A stretch of DNA of 64,000 bases from assembly GCF_001282725.1 (NCBI RefSeq), contig NZ_LN876586.1, positions 884,957 to 948,956 of the forward strand. The letters run 5' to 3'. This DNA is from Inediibacterium massiliense. Its GTDB lineage: Bacteria > Bacillota > Clostridia > Peptostreptococcales > Thermotaleaceae. Of this stretch, positions 43,684 through 53,276 are shown piece after piece. Position numbers and translations under genes: made by a program. The first letter of the stretch is position 1. Each line of letters opens with the position of its first letter. The notes below the pieces were generated by a model. The model was not told where the DNA came from and did not search any database. It worked only from the letters and a program-made list of their open reading frames with translations.

Positions 43684-44670
43684 ATGAAATTACCAGATCG
43701 TATTGTACTTGCAAATTTACCTACTAAAATTGAAAAGTTAGAAAGACTTTCTAAAAGATTAAAAGGACCACAGATATATATCAAAAGAGATGATCAAACA
43801 GGTTCCGAAGTATCAGGGAATAAAGTAAGAAAATTAGAATTTGCTGTAAAAGAAGCACTGAGTGAAGGCTGTGATTATTTAATTACTTGTGGAGGAATTC
43901 AATCTAATCATGCGAGAGCTACTGCAGCAGTTGCTGCAAGGCTTGGGATTTCTTCTTATTTAGTTTTAAGAGGAAGTAAAGATACTCCTATAGATGGAAA
44001 TCATTTTATAGATGAATTATTAGGTGCAAAGATTAAAATGATTACTCCCAAAGAGTATAAAGAGCATAGAATGGAGATTATGGAAGATATAAAAAAAGAA
44101 TTAGATGCAAAAGGGCATAAAGCTTATATATTGCCAGAAGGAGCTTCTAATGGAATTGGTACTTTTGGATACTTCTATGCTTTAGAAGAAATTATGGAGC
44201 AAGAAAAACAAATGGATATTCATTTTGACGCTATTGTGGTAGCAGTAGGCTCAGGGGGAACTTACGGAGGATTATTTTATGCTAATGAAGTATATAAAAA
44301 TAAAGCTAAAATATATGGTGTAAATGTTTGTGATGATGAAGAATATTTTAAATGTGCAATTGAAAGGATTTTACATGAAAGCTTTACATATACAAATGCT
44401 CCAATTGAGTTTAAAAAGGATGATATTCATATATTAGATGGTTATGTAGGAGAAGGGTATGCTTTAAGTAGACCAGAAGAAATAGAACTTATAAAAAATA
44501 TTGCAAAAGAAGAAGGGGTCATTTTAGATCCAGTTTATACAGGTAAAGCTATGTTTGGTCTTTTAAAAGAAATAGAAAAAGGAACCTTTGATCATTGTAA
44601 AAATATTTTATTTATTCATACAGGAGGATTATTTGGACTTTTTCCTAAAAAAGAATTGTTTACATTTTAA
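43684..44670 (+). CDS. D-cysteine desulfhydrase / ACC deaminase family PLP enzyme
   Basis: A 328-residue fold-II PLP enzyme. The Schiff-base lysine is in SGNKVRKLEFAV; CGGIQSNHARATAAVAARLG and VGSGGTYGGLFYANEVY bind substrate and cofactor phosphate. The family includes DcyD and 1-aminocyclopropane-1-carboxylate deaminase; D-cysteine is the more common bacterial substrate. ATG 43684 is 7 bases after AAAGGGGG. Its position after dapF suggests joint transcription. Confidence 0.85.
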   Translation: MKLPDRIVLANLPTKIEKLERLSKRLKGPQIYIKRDDQTGSEVSGNKVRKLEFAVKEALSEGCDYLITCGGIQSNHARATAAVAARLGISSYLVLRGSKDTPIDGNHFIDELLGAKIKMITPKEYKEHRMEIMEDIKKELDAKGHKAYILPEGASNGIGTFGYFYALEEIMEQEKQMDIHFDAIVVAVGSGGTYGGLFYANEVYKNKAKIYGVNVCDDEEYFKCAIERILHESFTYTNAPIEFKKDDIHILDGYVGEGYALSRPEEIELIKNIAKEEGVILDPVYTGKAMFGLLKEIEKGTFDHCKNILFIHTGGLFGLFPKKELFTF

Positions 44671-44698
44671 AAGCTGAGGATCTCCTCAGCTTTTAACC
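44669..44698. terminator. Bidirectional terminator
   Basis: AAAAGCTGAGGA/TCCTCAGCTTTT stem between the convergent PLP enzyme and dapH genes. Confidence 0.88.
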
Positions 44699-45424
44699 TC
44701 TTAAATCTTCTAATAATTTAGTTTTATCCATAGTTTTTTCATCTTTTTGCTTGATTACTTTTGCAGGAGATCCTGCTACTACACATCCACTAGGAACATC
44801 TTTTGTAACAATAGATCCTGCTGCAACTACAGCTCCTTTTCCTACTTTTACTCCTTCTAGGATTACTGCATTGGCTCCAATCATCACATCATCTTCTATG
44901 ATGACAGGAGTGGCACTAGGGGGCTCTAATACTCCAGCTAAAACAGCTCCAGCTCCCACATGGACATTTTTACCTATGGTTGCTCTAGCTCCTAATACAG
45001 CATTCATATCAATCATAGTTCCTTCTCCAATTTCAGACCCTATATTAATCACAGCTCCCATCATAATGACTGCGTTTTTACCTATTTGTACTCGATCTCT
45101 TATAATGGCACCAGGTTCAATTCTTGCATCTATGTTTTTTATATCCAGCATGGGAATGGCAGAATTTCTTCTATCATTTTCTATTACGTAGTCTTTGATA
45201 TTTTTTTTATGAAGAGATAAGAAATTTTGAATCTCTTCATGCTCTCCAAATAAAATCCAGAAGTTTTCATTTCCAAATTTTTTAATAGAATCGCAATGAA
45301 TATTTTTTAGATCTCCTTCTACATAAACTTTGATAGGAGTAGATTTTTTAGCTTCTTTAATAAATTTAGCGATGGCATAAGGATTTGTTAGATCTATCTT
45401 TTCATTTGTTTTTTCTGTATTCAT
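44693..45424 (-). CDS. dapH: Tetrahydrodipicolinate N-acetyltransferase
   Basis: A 243-residue left-handed beta-helix acyltransferase that commits lysine synthesis to the acetylated branch. Hexapeptide repeats run from about 95 to 215 ([34 protein letters not shown]); DARIEPGA and [11 protein letters not shown] are typical of DapH. It is the last gene of the minus-strand asd-dapA-dapB-dapH operon. Family members are also called DapD in databases. Confidence 0.93.
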   Translation of the reverse strand: MNTEKTNEKIDLTNPYAIAKFIKEAKKSTPIKVYVEGDLKNIHCDSIKKFGNENFWILFGEHEEIQNFLSLHKKNIKDYVIENDRRNSAIPMLDIKNIDARIEPGAIIRDRVQIGKNAVIMMGAVINIGSEIGEGTMIDMNAVLGARATIGKNVHVGAGAVLAGVLEPPSATPVIIEDDVMIGANAVILEGVKVGKGAVVAAGSIVTKDVPSGCVVAGSPAKVIKQKDEKTMDKTKLLEDLRG

Positions 45425-45457
45425 TAGTGGAATCAGTCCTTTCTGTATATGCGAATT

Positions 45458-46213
45458 TTAGGATTCGATTAAATCGTTCATATTGTAAAAACCTGGGTTT
45501 TTATGGATTAAAAATCTTGCTGCGTGAATGGCTCCTAATCCAAATATATCTTTAGAAAGAGCCGTATGCTTTATTTCTATTATTTCATCAGGACCTGCAA
45601 ACAAAATAGTATGTTCTCCTACAATACTTCCTCCTCGGATGGCGTGAATGCCTATATCTGTACTTTTCCTTTTTTCATTTCTTCCATATCTTCCATATAT
45701 AAAATCTTTTTTATTGTTTAATGCTTTGTTGATATTTTCTGCGATTAAATAAGCAGTTCCACTAGGAGCATCTACCTTTTGATTATGATGTTTTTCAATA
45801 ATTTCTATATCAAATGCATCTGTTAGAGCTAAGGCTGCCATTTGTGCAATTTTTGTTGTTACTTGAATGCCTAGGGATGTATTTCCTGTTTGAAAAATAG
45901 GAATATACTTGGATGCATCCATTATATTTTTAAAATGATTTCCATCAAGTCCTGTAGTAGCTATGACTAAAGGCATTTTTATAGCTACACAATATTTTAA
46001 TAAGTCATCTAAAGCGCTATGATGAGAAAAATCAATGATCATATCTGCTTTTTCACTACACAAAGAAGGAGAGCTATATACGGGAAAGTCATTTTCATAT
46101 TTTGTTGTATCAGGATCAATTCCAGCAACGATGGTTAAATCTTTTTCTTGTTTCATGAGTCGTACTAAAACTTGACCCATTTTTCCATTGCAACCACTAA
46201 GTATTATATTCAT
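45458..46213 (-). CDS. dapB: 4-hydroxy-tetrahydrodipicolinate reductase
   Basis: A 251-residue NAD(P)H reductase. N-terminal Rossmann motif SGCNGKMGQVLVR, ATTGLDGNHF, EKHHNQKVDAPSGTAY (catalytic His-His and Lys) and HAIRGGSIVGEHTI are diagnostic. ATG 46213 has AAGGAGG on the minus strand; the longer frame start is not used. It begins 10 bases after dapA. Confidence 0.94.
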   Translation of the reverse strand: MNIILSGCNGKMGQVLVRLMKQEKDLTIVAGIDPDTTKYENDFPVYSSPSLCSEKADMIIDFSHHSALDDLLKYCVAIKMPLVIATTGLDGNHFKNIMDASKYIPIFQTGNTSLGIQVTTKIAQMAALALTDAFDIEIIEKHHNQKVDAPSGTAYLIAENINKALNNKKDFIYGRYGRNEKRKSTDIGIHAIRGGSIVGEHTILFAGPDEIIEIKHTALSKDIFGLGAIHAARFLIHKNPGFYNMNDLIES

Positions 46214-46223
46214 AAAAACCTCC

Positions 46224-47105
46224 TTATTTGAGTAATTCATATTCTTTCATTCTTTGCTTTAATATAGATAAATGATCTTCATCCATATCCACAAGAGGTA
46301 ATCTCAAAGGACCTACTTCAAATCCTAAAAGATTCATAGCAGTTTTTATAGGAATAGGATTTACTTCTATAAAAAGAGCATCAATTAAAGGTTTCATTTG
46401 AAGCTGAAGGTTACGAGCTTTTTCTATATCCTTTTTCATAAAATAGTCTACCATAAGATGGGTATCCTTTGGAGCGATATTTGCTACTACAGAGATGACT
46501 CCATGACCTCCTAAAGAAAGGAGTGGAACTACCATATCATCATTTCCAGAATATACATAAAAATCATTTGGTACAATACGAATCATTTCTGCAACTTGAG
46601 AAATATCTCCACTTGCTTCTTTGATGCCTTTGATATTTGGATGCTTGCTAAGTATTTCTAATGTTTTAGGCAAAATATTTACCCCAGTTCTTCCAGGAAC
46701 ATTATATAAAATAATAGGGATCGAAACTACATCAGCAATGGCGTGAAAATGAGCAATGAGTCCCTTTTGAGTCGTTTTATTATAATAAGGAGTAATGAGT
46801 AAAAGTCCATCTACTCCTACTTTCTGTGCATACTGGCTCATTTCTATGGCATGAGAAGTACAGTTGCTTCCTGTTCCTGCAATGACTGGTATTCTTTTAT
46901 TTATCTTTTCTACAGTAAATTTTATAACTGCTTTGTGTTCTTCGTCTGTAAGTGTAGAAGCTTCTCCTGTAGTACCTGTAACTACGATAGCATCTGTGCT
47001 TTCTTCTAGGTGCCAATCAAGAAGTTGTTCTAATTTTTCGTAGTTTACACTTCCATCTTTAAAAGGTGTTACAAGAGCAACACCAGAACCAGTAAATAAA
47101 TTCAT
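46224..47105 (-). CDS. dapA: 4-hydroxy-tetrahydrodipicolinate synthase
   Basis: A 293-residue TIM-barrel aldolase condensing pyruvate with aspartate semialdehyde. [22 protein letters not shown] (catalytic Tyr) and [10 protein letters not shown] (Schiff-base Lys) are present. Operonic between asd and dapB. Confidence 0.95.
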   Translation of the reverse strand: MNLFTGSGVALVTPFKDGSVNYEKLEQLLDWHLEESTDAIVVTGTTGEASTLTDEEHKAVIKFTVEKINKRIPVIAGTGSNCTSHAIEMSQYAQKVGVDGLLLITPYYNKTTQKGLIAHFHAIADVVSIPIILYNVPGRTGVNILPKTLEILSKHPNIKGIKEASGDISQVAEMIRIVPNDFYVYSGNDDMVVPLLSLGGHGVISVVANIAPKDTHLMVDYFMKKDIEKARNLQLQMKPLIDALFIEVNPIPIKTAMNLLGFEVGPLRLPLVDMDEDHLSILKQRMKEYELLK

Positions 47106-47157
47106 TTAAAAATCATCCTTTCATGAAAATGTACTATATATTATTCTATGACAAAGA

Positions 47158-48153
47158 CTACAAAGTAGGAACCAATAGTTCTGCAATTTGTACCGTATTT
47201 GTTGCTGCTCCTTTTCTAATATTATCTGCAACTACCCATAAATTGAGTCCGTTTTCAATGCTAAAATCTTTTCTAATTCTTCCTACATAAACCATATCCT
47301 GTTCAGCAGCTTCACGAGCTAGAGGATAAACATTTTTAGCAGGATCATCTTGTAGAATGATACCAGGTGCATTTTTAAATATATTTTTTATTTCTTCTAT
47401 TTCAAAACTTTTTTCAAATTCTATGTTAATAGATTCACTATGGCTATTTTTTACAGGAACTCTTACAGTAGTAGCTGTAATTTTTAAATTTTCATCATGT
47501 AAAATTTTCTTTGTTTCATCAATCATTTTCATTTCTTCTTTTGTGTATCCATTTTCTAAGAATGTATCAATGTGAGGAAGACAATTTCCAGCAATGGGAT
47601 GAGGATAAGGTGTTAAAATATCATTTCCTTTTAAACCTTCTTCTAAAGCAGTTACCCCTTTTACTCCAGAACCTGATACAGCTTGATAAGTAGAGTATAT
47701 AATTCTTTTTATTTTAAATTGATCATGTAGAGGCTTTAAAGCAACCATAGCTTGAATGGTAGAACAATTTGGATTTGCAATAATTCCTTTATGATTTTTT
47801 ATATCTTCTGGGTTGACTTCAGGTACAATTAAAGGAACATCCTTTTCCATTCTCCAAGCGCTACTATTATCTACTACGATCACTCCCTTTGAAGCGGCAA
47901 TTGGAGCAAATTTTTTACTAATATCTCCTCCTGCTGAAAATAAAGCAATGTCAATATCTTTATCAAAAGATTTCTCTGTTAGTTCTTCCACTACAAAATC
48001 TTTTCCTTTACAGGTTACTGTTGTTCCTGCTGATTTAGCAGAAGCAAATGGATATAGATTATCAAATGGAAAATCTCTTTCTTCTAATACTTTTAAGAAT
48101 GTTCTACCTACCATTCCAGTAGCTCCTACTAAAGCAATGTTTATTTTTTTCAT
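47158..48153 (-). CDS. asd: Aspartate-semialdehyde dehydrogenase
   Basis: A 331-residue NADP enzyme feeding lysine and DAP synthesis. GATGMVGRTFLKVLEERDFP, ANPNCSTIQAMVAL (catalytic Cys) and the TVRVPVKNSHSES region with catalytic His identify it. ATG 48153 is 8 bases from AGGAGG; ATG 48159 is too close. It starts 48 bases after the DeoR gene and heads the dap genes. Confidence 0.95.
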   Translation of the reverse strand: MKKINIALVGATGMVGRTFLKVLEERDFPFDNLYPFASAKSAGTTVTCKGKDFVVEELTEKSFDKDIDIALFSAGGDISKKFAPIAASKGVIVVDNSSAWRMEKDVPLIVPEVNPEDIKNHKGIIANPNCSTIQAMVALKPLHDQFKIKRIIYSTYQAVSGSGVKGVTALEEGLKGNDILTPYPHPIAGNCLPHIDTFLENGYTKEEMKMIDETKKILHDENLKITATTVRVPVKNSHSESINIEFEKSFEIEEIKNIFKNAPGIILQDDPAKNVYPLAREAAEQDMVYVGRIRKDFSIENGLNLWVVADNIRKGAATNTVQIAELLVPTL

Positions 48154-48201
48154 ATACATTCCCTCCTAAATATTATAAGTAAATAATGATTGATAAAACG
48201 A

Positions 48202-48960
48202 TTATACTACTTCTACTTGAATACCTTTTTTTCTTATTTTATTTAATTCTTGCTCATTGGATTTTGCATCTGTAATAAGCATATGAACAGATTTAATATT
48301 GCATACATGAGCAAAAGTGATTCTTCCTATTTTTCGATAATCTGCTACAATAATTTTTTTCCTACTAGATTGTATGACTCCTTTTAAAAAATCACTACTG
48401 TCTAAGGTAGAAGTAGTTACACCAGGGTCATCTTTAATACCTGCGCAAGGAATAAAAGCTTTATCAAAGTGATAGTTTTTAAGATCTGATATGGCTTTTG
48501 ATCCTAAAATATTTCCTTTATAATTTTTAATTGTCCCACCTATCATGATGGTTTCTATATTTGGAATTTGACACAATTCTTTTGCAATATCTAATGAATT
48601 GGTTACAATAGTAATGTTTTTGTTTTGAATAAAGGGGATCATTAAAAGACTGATTATGCTGCCCATAAGCATAATGGTATCTCCATCTTCAATAAGGGTT
48701 GCTGCTAGTTTTGCAATTTTTTGTTTCTCTTCTAAAGCTTCAAATTTACCTTCTTCTATAGATGAAATCCATTTAGATTTTTCAATACGTATAGCTCCAC
48801 CATGAGCTTTTTTAAGAAACCCTTCTTTTTCTAGAGCTGTTAAATCGCGTCTTATGGTATAGATAGATACATTAAAAGTATCTGTTAGTTGTTGAAGATT
48901 GACAACTCCTTCTTTTTCAACAAGTTCTGTTATTTTTTTTCTTCGTGCTTCTGTAATCAA
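48202..48960 (-). CDS. DeoR/GlpR family transcriptional regulator
   Basis: A 252-residue repressor-type protein. HTH at about residues 5-55 (ARRKKITELVEKEGVVNLQQLTDTFNVSIYTIRRDLTALEKEGFLKKAHGGA) and a C-terminal sugar-isomerase-like effector domain (GSIISLLMIPFI, NSLDIAKELC, DKAFIPCAGI, KKIIVADYRKIG). The TTG at 48960 has AGGGGGC 8 bases upstream and gives the usual DeoR N-terminus; ATG 48981 has no site. Its promoter region carries palindromes. It is directly upstream of asd, an unusual partner since DeoR proteins normally sense phosphorylated sugars. Confidence 0.85.
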   Translation of the reverse strand: MITEARRKKITELVEKEGVVNLQQLTDTFNVSIYTIRRDLTALEKEGFLKKAHGGAIRIEKSKWISSIEEGKFEALEEKQKIAKLAATLIEDGDTIMLMGSIISLLMIPFIQNKNITIVTNSLDIAKELCQIPNIETIMIGGTIKNYKGNILGSKAISDLKNYHFDKAFIPCAGIKDDPGVTTSTLDSSDFLKGVIQSSRKKIIVADYRKIGRITFAHVCNIKSVHMLITDAKSNEQELNKIRKKGIQVEVV

Positions 48961-48994
48961 TGTAGCTGCCCCCTGTATCATTGGATGATCAATT

Positions 48995-49060
48995 TATGAT
49001 CATATTATTATAATATATTTATCATAGTATGATTATATTTTATCATATAATATGATAAAA
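48995..49060. promoter_or_regulatory. Cluster of palindromic operator candidates between DeoR and M20 genes
   Basis: TTTTATCATAT-A-ATATGATAAAA at 49038-49060 is a perfect 11-bp-arm palindrome. Related sites are ATCATAGTATGAT at 49021-49033 and TATGATCATA at 48995-49004. All share the half-site TATCAT/ATGATA. They lie between divergent genes and probably bind the DeoR protein. Confidence 0.6.
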
Positions 49061-49214
49061 TATTTGTAAATGGTTTGTTGAAAAGTTTATTATATACATT
49101 GTAATGCATATTCACAAAAATGGATATGGTTTTAATTAAATTTTTATACTTTTCTAATAATAAGAAACGAGATAAAATATTTTATAATACATAAAATAAT
49201 AAGAGGTGTAAAAA

Positions 49215-50381
49215 ATGATTCCTATAGAAGAAAAAATACTAAACATGAGAGAAGAAATCATTCAAATAAGAAGAGAACTGCATAAAATTCCAGAGGTGGG
49301 ATTTTGTGAACATAAAACAAGTCAGTTTATTATTCAAAAGCTTGAAGAATATGGTATAGAGGTATATAAAAATATAGCCAAGACAGGAATTATTGGGGTT
49401 ATAAAAGGGAAAGAAGAAAAATCTATTGCTTTTCGCGCAGATATGGATGCACTAACTATTCAAGAAGAAACAAATTTTTCTTATGCATCTCAAAATGAAG
49501 GGATGATGCATGCTTGTGGGCATGATGCACATATGACTATTTTATTAGGCTTTGCAAAATATTTATCTATGGGAGGAAAAGAATTACCTTATTCTGTAGT
49601 ATTTTTATTTCAACCTGCTGAGGAAGGACCTGGAGGGGCACTTCCTATGATAGCAGAGGGAATCATAGAAAGATTTCATATTCATAAAATCATAGGACTT
49701 CACGTATATCCTCAAGTAGAGGAAGGTAAAATAGGATGTAGAGTAGGTCCGATGATGGCACAAACTGGAGAATTTGATATGGTTATTTCAGGATGTGGAG
49801 GACATGGCGCGATTCCTCAAAATGCAATAGATAGTATTGTCATTGCTTCCAATATAATATCTTCCTTTCAAACGATTATTAGCAGAAATATTAATCCTAT
49901 AGAGGGAGCTGTTCTTACAATTGGAAAAATGTGGGGAGGAGAAAGAAGAAATATTATTGCAGAAAAAACTTATTTAGAAGGAACTATTAGAGCCTTTGAA
50001 GAAGAAGTATATGAAAAAATAAAAAAAAGAATGAAGGAAATCAGCAAAGGAATAGAGAAAATGTATGATTGTTCTATAGAATTAATATTTAGAGATATGT
50101 ATCCAGCTGTAGTAAATGATAAAGAAATGGTTAAAGCTCTTCAAAAAGCTGTTGGAGATGAAAATATGAAATTGGTAAGTCCTCAAATGATTGCAGAAGA
50201 TTTTTCTTATTATCAAAAGAAAGTACAAGGACTTTTTTTCTTTTTAGGAGTTAATAATAAAGATCAAGGACATATATATCCTCTTCATCATTGTAAATTC
50301 TCTTTTAATGAAGAAATACTTTTAACAGGCATTCAAATCTATAAAAATTTATTAATATTTATAGAAGAGCAAAAAATATAA
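49215..50381 (+). CDS. M20 family amidohydrolase (candidate N-acetyldiaminopimelate deacetylase)
   Basis: A 388-residue metal-dependent amidohydrolase. RRELHKIPEVGFCE, MHACGHDAHM (Cys/His metal ligands), FQPAEEGPGGALPM and GLHVYP are hallmarks; EDFSYY provides the late ligand region. Family members include hippurate hydrolases, IAA-amino acid hydrolases and YkuR/DapL deacetylase. DapH requires an N-acetyl-DAP deacetylase and this gene sits beside the dap operon, so that role is plausible but not proven. Confidence 0.85.
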   Translation: MIPIEEKILNMREEIIQIRRELHKIPEVGFCEHKTSQFIIQKLEEYGIEVYKNIAKTGIIGVIKGKEEKSIAFRADMDALTIQEETNFSYASQNEGMMHACGHDAHMTILLGFAKYLSMGGKELPYSVVFLFQPAEEGPGGALPMIAEGIIERFHIHKIIGLHVYPQVEEGKIGCRVGPMMAQTGEFDMVISGCGGHGAIPQNAIDSIVIASNIISSFQTIISRNINPIEGAVLTIGKMWGGERRNIIAEKTYLEGTIRAFEEEVYEKIKKRMKEISKGIEKMYDCSIELIFRDMYPAVVNDKEMVKALQKAVGDENMKLVSPQMIAEDFSYYQKKVQGLFFFLGVNNKDQGHIYPLHHCKFSFNEEILLTGIQIYKNLLIFIEEQKI

Positions 50382-50399
50382 AAATAAGGAGTGAAGTAT

Positions 50400-51341
50400 T
50401 TGGAAAATAGCGGAAAAGTAGAAGTTTTAGGAGTCAATATATTGTATTTGATTACAGCTATTTTTCTTTTAACTGTAGGCTATTATGTTCAACATGAAAA
50501 TTTAAAAATAGGGTTATTGATTACGGAATATGTGCTTGTTTTATTACCACCGCTTTTATACATAAAAATAAAAAAAGATTCTTTCAAAAGAGTATTAAGA
50601 TTAAATTCTTTATCTTTAAAACATGGAATCATGATTTTTTTTATAACCATTTGCATGTATCCTGTAGCTCTTTTTTTCAATTTGGTTTTTATGATGTTTT
50701 TAAGTATTTTTGTAAATATAAGACCGCAATCTATTCCAACTGCTACTAATTTTTCTGAATACTTTGTGCTTTTATTTATTATTTCTATATCTGCTGGAAT
50801 TTGTGAAGAAGTTTTTTTTAGGGGATTATTACTAAAAACATATGAAACAATAGGAGAAAAAAAGGCTATATGGATATCTGCTCTATTGTTTGGGGTGTTT
50901 CATTTTAATCTTCAAAATTTTTTAGGACCTATTATATTAGGAATTATATTTGGATACTTGGTGCATCAAACCAATTCTTTATTTGCAGGAATCATTGGAC
51001 ATATGACGAATAATGGATTAGCTGTAACGTTAGGATATATGATTCATAAGTATAGTCAAAGATCACAACCAATGGTTGAGAGTGCAGCACATTTAGAAAC
51101 TTTTCAAATTCTGATTATTACTGTCTTTTTTGGAATCGTATCTGTTTTTACAGCTACCTTAGGATATTCATTATATAAAAAAATCATAAAAGATATGAAA
51201 AAGAATAAAAAAGAATGTTATTTTATTGAAAATAAAGAAAAAACCAATACAATGTCTAAAATTGTATTTACACCTATTGGGTTAACAGTTATTATATTTA
51301 TATATATGGGTTATTTACAAATTAAGCATATGATGCTTTAA
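50400..51341 (+). CDS. CPBP family intramembrane glutamic endopeptidase
   Basis: A 313-residue membrane protein of about eight helices. Active-site motifs are ISAGICEEVFFRGLLL (Glu-Glu, Arg) and LFGVFHFNLQN, then GIIGHMTNNGLAVTLG, as in CPBP/Abi proteases. TTG 50400 lies 8 bases after AAGGAG; GTG 50391 overlaps that site. It follows the M20 gene by 18 bases, so it may be cotranscribed. Partner unknown. Confidence 0.83.
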   Translation: MENSGKVEVLGVNILYLITAIFLLTVGYYVQHENLKIGLLITEYVLVLLPPLLYIKIKKDSFKRVLRLNSLSLKHGIMIFFITICMYPVALFFNLVFMMFLSIFVNIRPQSIPTATNFSEYFVLLFIISISAGICEEVFFRGLLLKTYETIGEKKAIWISALLFGVFHFNLQNFLGPIILGIIFGYLVHQTNSLFAGIIGHMTNNGLAVTLGYMIHKYSQRSQPMVESAAHLETFQILIITVFFGIVSVFTATLGYSLYKKIIKDMKKNKKECYFIENKEKTNTMSKIVFTPIGLTVIIFIYMGYLQIKHMML

Positions 51342-51361
51342 CTATAGTTAGGAGAGTGTAT

Positions 51362-52204
51362 ATGGAAAAGATAGCCATAATTACCGATTCTTCTTGTGAC
51401 TTACCACAAGAGTGGATTGAAAAATATAATATTGAGGTACTTCCTCTTCGTGTGATTTATTCAAAAAAAGAATTTAGAGATCGAGTAGAAATTTCTCCAC
51501 AAGAAGTTTATGAAAGTTTAGAAATAGAGACTCCAAAGACTTCTTTGCCTTCTCCAGAGGATGCGAAAAACTTGTTTCAGAAATTACAAGATGAAGAGTA
51601 TACTCATGTGCTAGGTATATTTATTTCAAGTGGTTTAAGTGGTACATACAATATGGTTAAAAATGTAGCGAATGAATTTAAAAAATTGACCATAGAATTA
51701 ATGGATTCTAAAACTTTATCTATGGGACTTGGATTTTTAGTTTTAGAAGCAGCTAAGGAAGCTTATAAAAATTCTAATTTTGAACAAATTATAGAAAAAA
51801 CGAAAAAAATACTTCATAAATCAGATCTTTTTTATGTATTAAAAACTTTAGAATATTTGCGTAAAGGTGGCAGAATTGGTTTAGTAGAAGGAACAGTAGG
51901 AGAAATTTTAGGAATCAAACCTATTATTTCTATAGATGAGGAAGGAAAATATTATACCTATAAAAAAGTAAGAGGACGAAAAAAATCAATAGAGGATATT
52001 TATTCTATTGTAAAAGAAAAGATAAAAAATAAAAGAATAGATATTGCTATTATGCATGGAGATGCTGAGGAAGAAGCTAAGAAACTTTTAGAGAGGATAA
52101 AGGAGATAGGAAATATTAATGAAATATTATTTTCTCAGATTAGTCCAGTTTTAGGAGTCCATACAGGACCAGGACTCATTGGAGTAGTTACTTTTGAAAT
52201 TTGA
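51362..52204 (+). CDS. DegV family protein (fatty-acid binding)
   Basis: A 280-residue DegV/FakB-type protein. AIITDSSCDLP at the start, GIFISSGLSGTYN, SMGLGFLVLEA and the C-terminal HTGPGLIGV are family hallmarks; such proteins bind a fatty acid for phosphorylation by FakA, though no fakA gene is in the window. ATG 51362 is 7 bases from AGGAG. Confidence 0.88.
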   Translation: MEKIAIITDSSCDLPQEWIEKYNIEVLPLRVIYSKKEFRDRVEISPQEVYESLEIETPKTSLPSPEDAKNLFQKLQDEEYTHVLGIFISSGLSGTYNMVKNVANEFKKLTIELMDSKTLSMGLGFLVLEAAKEAYKNSNFEQIIEKTKKILHKSDLFYVLKTLEYLRKGGRIGLVEGTVGEILGIKPIISIDEEGKYYTYKKVRGRKKSIEDIYSIVKEKIKNKRIDIAIMHGDAEEEAKKLLERIKEIGNINEILFSQISPVLGVHTGPGLIGVVTFEI

Positions 52205-52244
52205 CCCACTATATTTTATACATTATAATTATAAAAGATAATAT

Positions 52245-52336
52245 AAACGGGGAGCTAAAAAAATGGCTGAGAGGAAACTTATTTGTTTCGACCCATAACC
52301 TGATCTGGATAATGCCAGCGTAGGAACATAAGTAAG
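52245..52336 (+). promoter_or_regulatory. TPP riboswitch (THI element)
   Basis: Conserved parts are intact: ACGGGGAGCT (P2/P3 side, from 52247), GCTGAGAGG, and GACCCATAACCTGATCTGGATAATGCCAGCGTAGGAA as core sequence in two overlapping conserved blocks, ending near 52333. It controls the thiT gene through the terminator that follows. Confidence 0.95.
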
Positions 52337-52344
52337 AAAATGAG

Positions 52345-52372
52345 CTGCATTCTTTTCAGAATGCAGTTTTAT
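52345..52372 (+). terminator. Expression-platform terminator of the TPP riboswitch
   Basis: CTGCATTC/GAATGCAG stem with TTTTATATTTT after it, between aptamer and thiT. Confidence 0.85.
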
Positions 52373-52408
52373 ATTTTGTAATGAATATTTTTGAAGGGGG
52401 TGATGAAA

Positions 52409-52936
52409 ATGAAAAAATTTACTACAAAAATGATTGTAGAAGCAGGGATTATGATTGCATTAGCACAAATTTTAAGCTATATTAAGATATTTGAAGGGCC
52501 TTATGGAGGATCTATTACAGCAGGAAGTATGGTACCTATCTTTATATATTCCATAAGATGGGGATGCGGGCCTGGGATTTTAGCAGGAGTTGTATATGGT
52601 ATTTTACAATTTTTATTAGGAAAATCATGGTCACTACATATTTTATCTATAGTTTTTGATTATATAACTGCTTTTGGCGTTTTAGGACTTGCAGGACTTT
52701 TGAACAAAGATTTGAAAAGAGTGAATATTAGTATATGCATAGCTACTATAGGAAGATTTATTTCTCATGTTATATCTGGAGCAATTGTTTTTAAAGCGTA
52801 TGCGCCAGCAGGTGAAAATCCATGGGCTTATTCTATGAAGTACAATGCAAGCTATTTGGTACCAGAATTGATCATATCCATTTTTATCATTAGTATTTTA
52901 TATAAATCTTTAAAATATCATTTAACAAAACAGTAA
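52409..52936 (+). CDS. thiT: ECF transporter S component for thiamine (ThiT)
   Basis: A 175-residue membrane protein of six helices. RFISHVISGAIVFKAYAPAGENPWAYSMKYNASYLVPE is the ThiT thiamine-binding stretch, and ITAGSMVPIFIYSIRWGCGPGILAGVVYG follows the ThiT pattern. It needs the shared EcfAA'T module, which is not in this window. ATG 52409 is 8 bases from the GAAGGGGG site; ATG 52403 is possible. The TPP riboswitch upstream agrees with the substrate. Confidence 0.93.
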   Translation: MKKFTTKMIVEAGIMIALAQILSYIKIFEGPYGGSITAGSMVPIFIYSIRWGCGPGILAGVVYGILQFLLGKSWSLHILSIVFDYITAFGVLGLAGLLNKDLKRVNISICIATIGRFISHVISGAIVFKAYAPAGENPWAYSMKYNASYLVPELIISIFIISILYKSLKYHLTKQ

Positions 52937-52994
52937 AATAAGTATAAAAAGGGTACCCCTTGGCCATAATAAAAAATATAGGGGAGGGGTATGA

Positions 52995-53204
52995 ATGTCT
53001 AAGAAAAACAGTGTAAAAAATAAAAAGAATAAAATAGAAACCATCGAAGACAAATGGAAATATGAAATTGCTCAAGAGCTTGGATTATTAGAAAAGGTAG
53101 AAAACTTAGGATGGGGAGGACTTACTGCGAAGGAAACAGGAAGAATTGGAGGACTTATTACGGTAAGAAAAAAACAATTGAATAAGAAAAATACAGAGGG
53201 ATAG
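52995..53204 (+). CDS. Alpha/beta-type SASP, divergent (SspF/Ssp4-like)
   Basis: A 69-residue spore DNA-binding protein of the minor type: EIAQELGLLEKVENLGWGGLTAKETGRIGGLITVRKK matches the SASP core with GWGGLTAKETGRIGG, flanked by Lys-rich ends. ATG 52995 follows GGAGGGG. Its leader (52945-52990) can fold so that TACCCC pairs with GGGGTA around the ribosome site. Confidence 0.87.
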   Translation: MSKKNSVKNKKNKIETIEDKWKYEIAQELGLLEKVENLGWGGLTAKETGRIGGLITVRKKQLNKKNTEG

Positions 53205-53222
53205 AAAATCTATCTCTTTTTG
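53196..53222 (+). terminator. Rho-independent terminator
   Basis: AGAGGGATAGA/TCTATCTCTTT hairpin with T run, overlapping the SASP stop. Confidence 0.75.
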
Positions 53223-53276
53223 TTTGGAAATATATTATAATAAACAAGTGAAAATATAAGATAGGGGAGAGATGGA

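Noticed and set aside
44751..45191. Long plus-strand open frame opposite dapH
   Set aside because: It is the complement of the hexapeptide-repeat coding region, has no ribosome site and encodes a low-complexity product.
48154..48201. Lysine riboswitch before asd-dap genes
   Set aside because: Only 48 bases separate the DeoR gene from asd, too short for the aptamer, and no L-box motif is seen.
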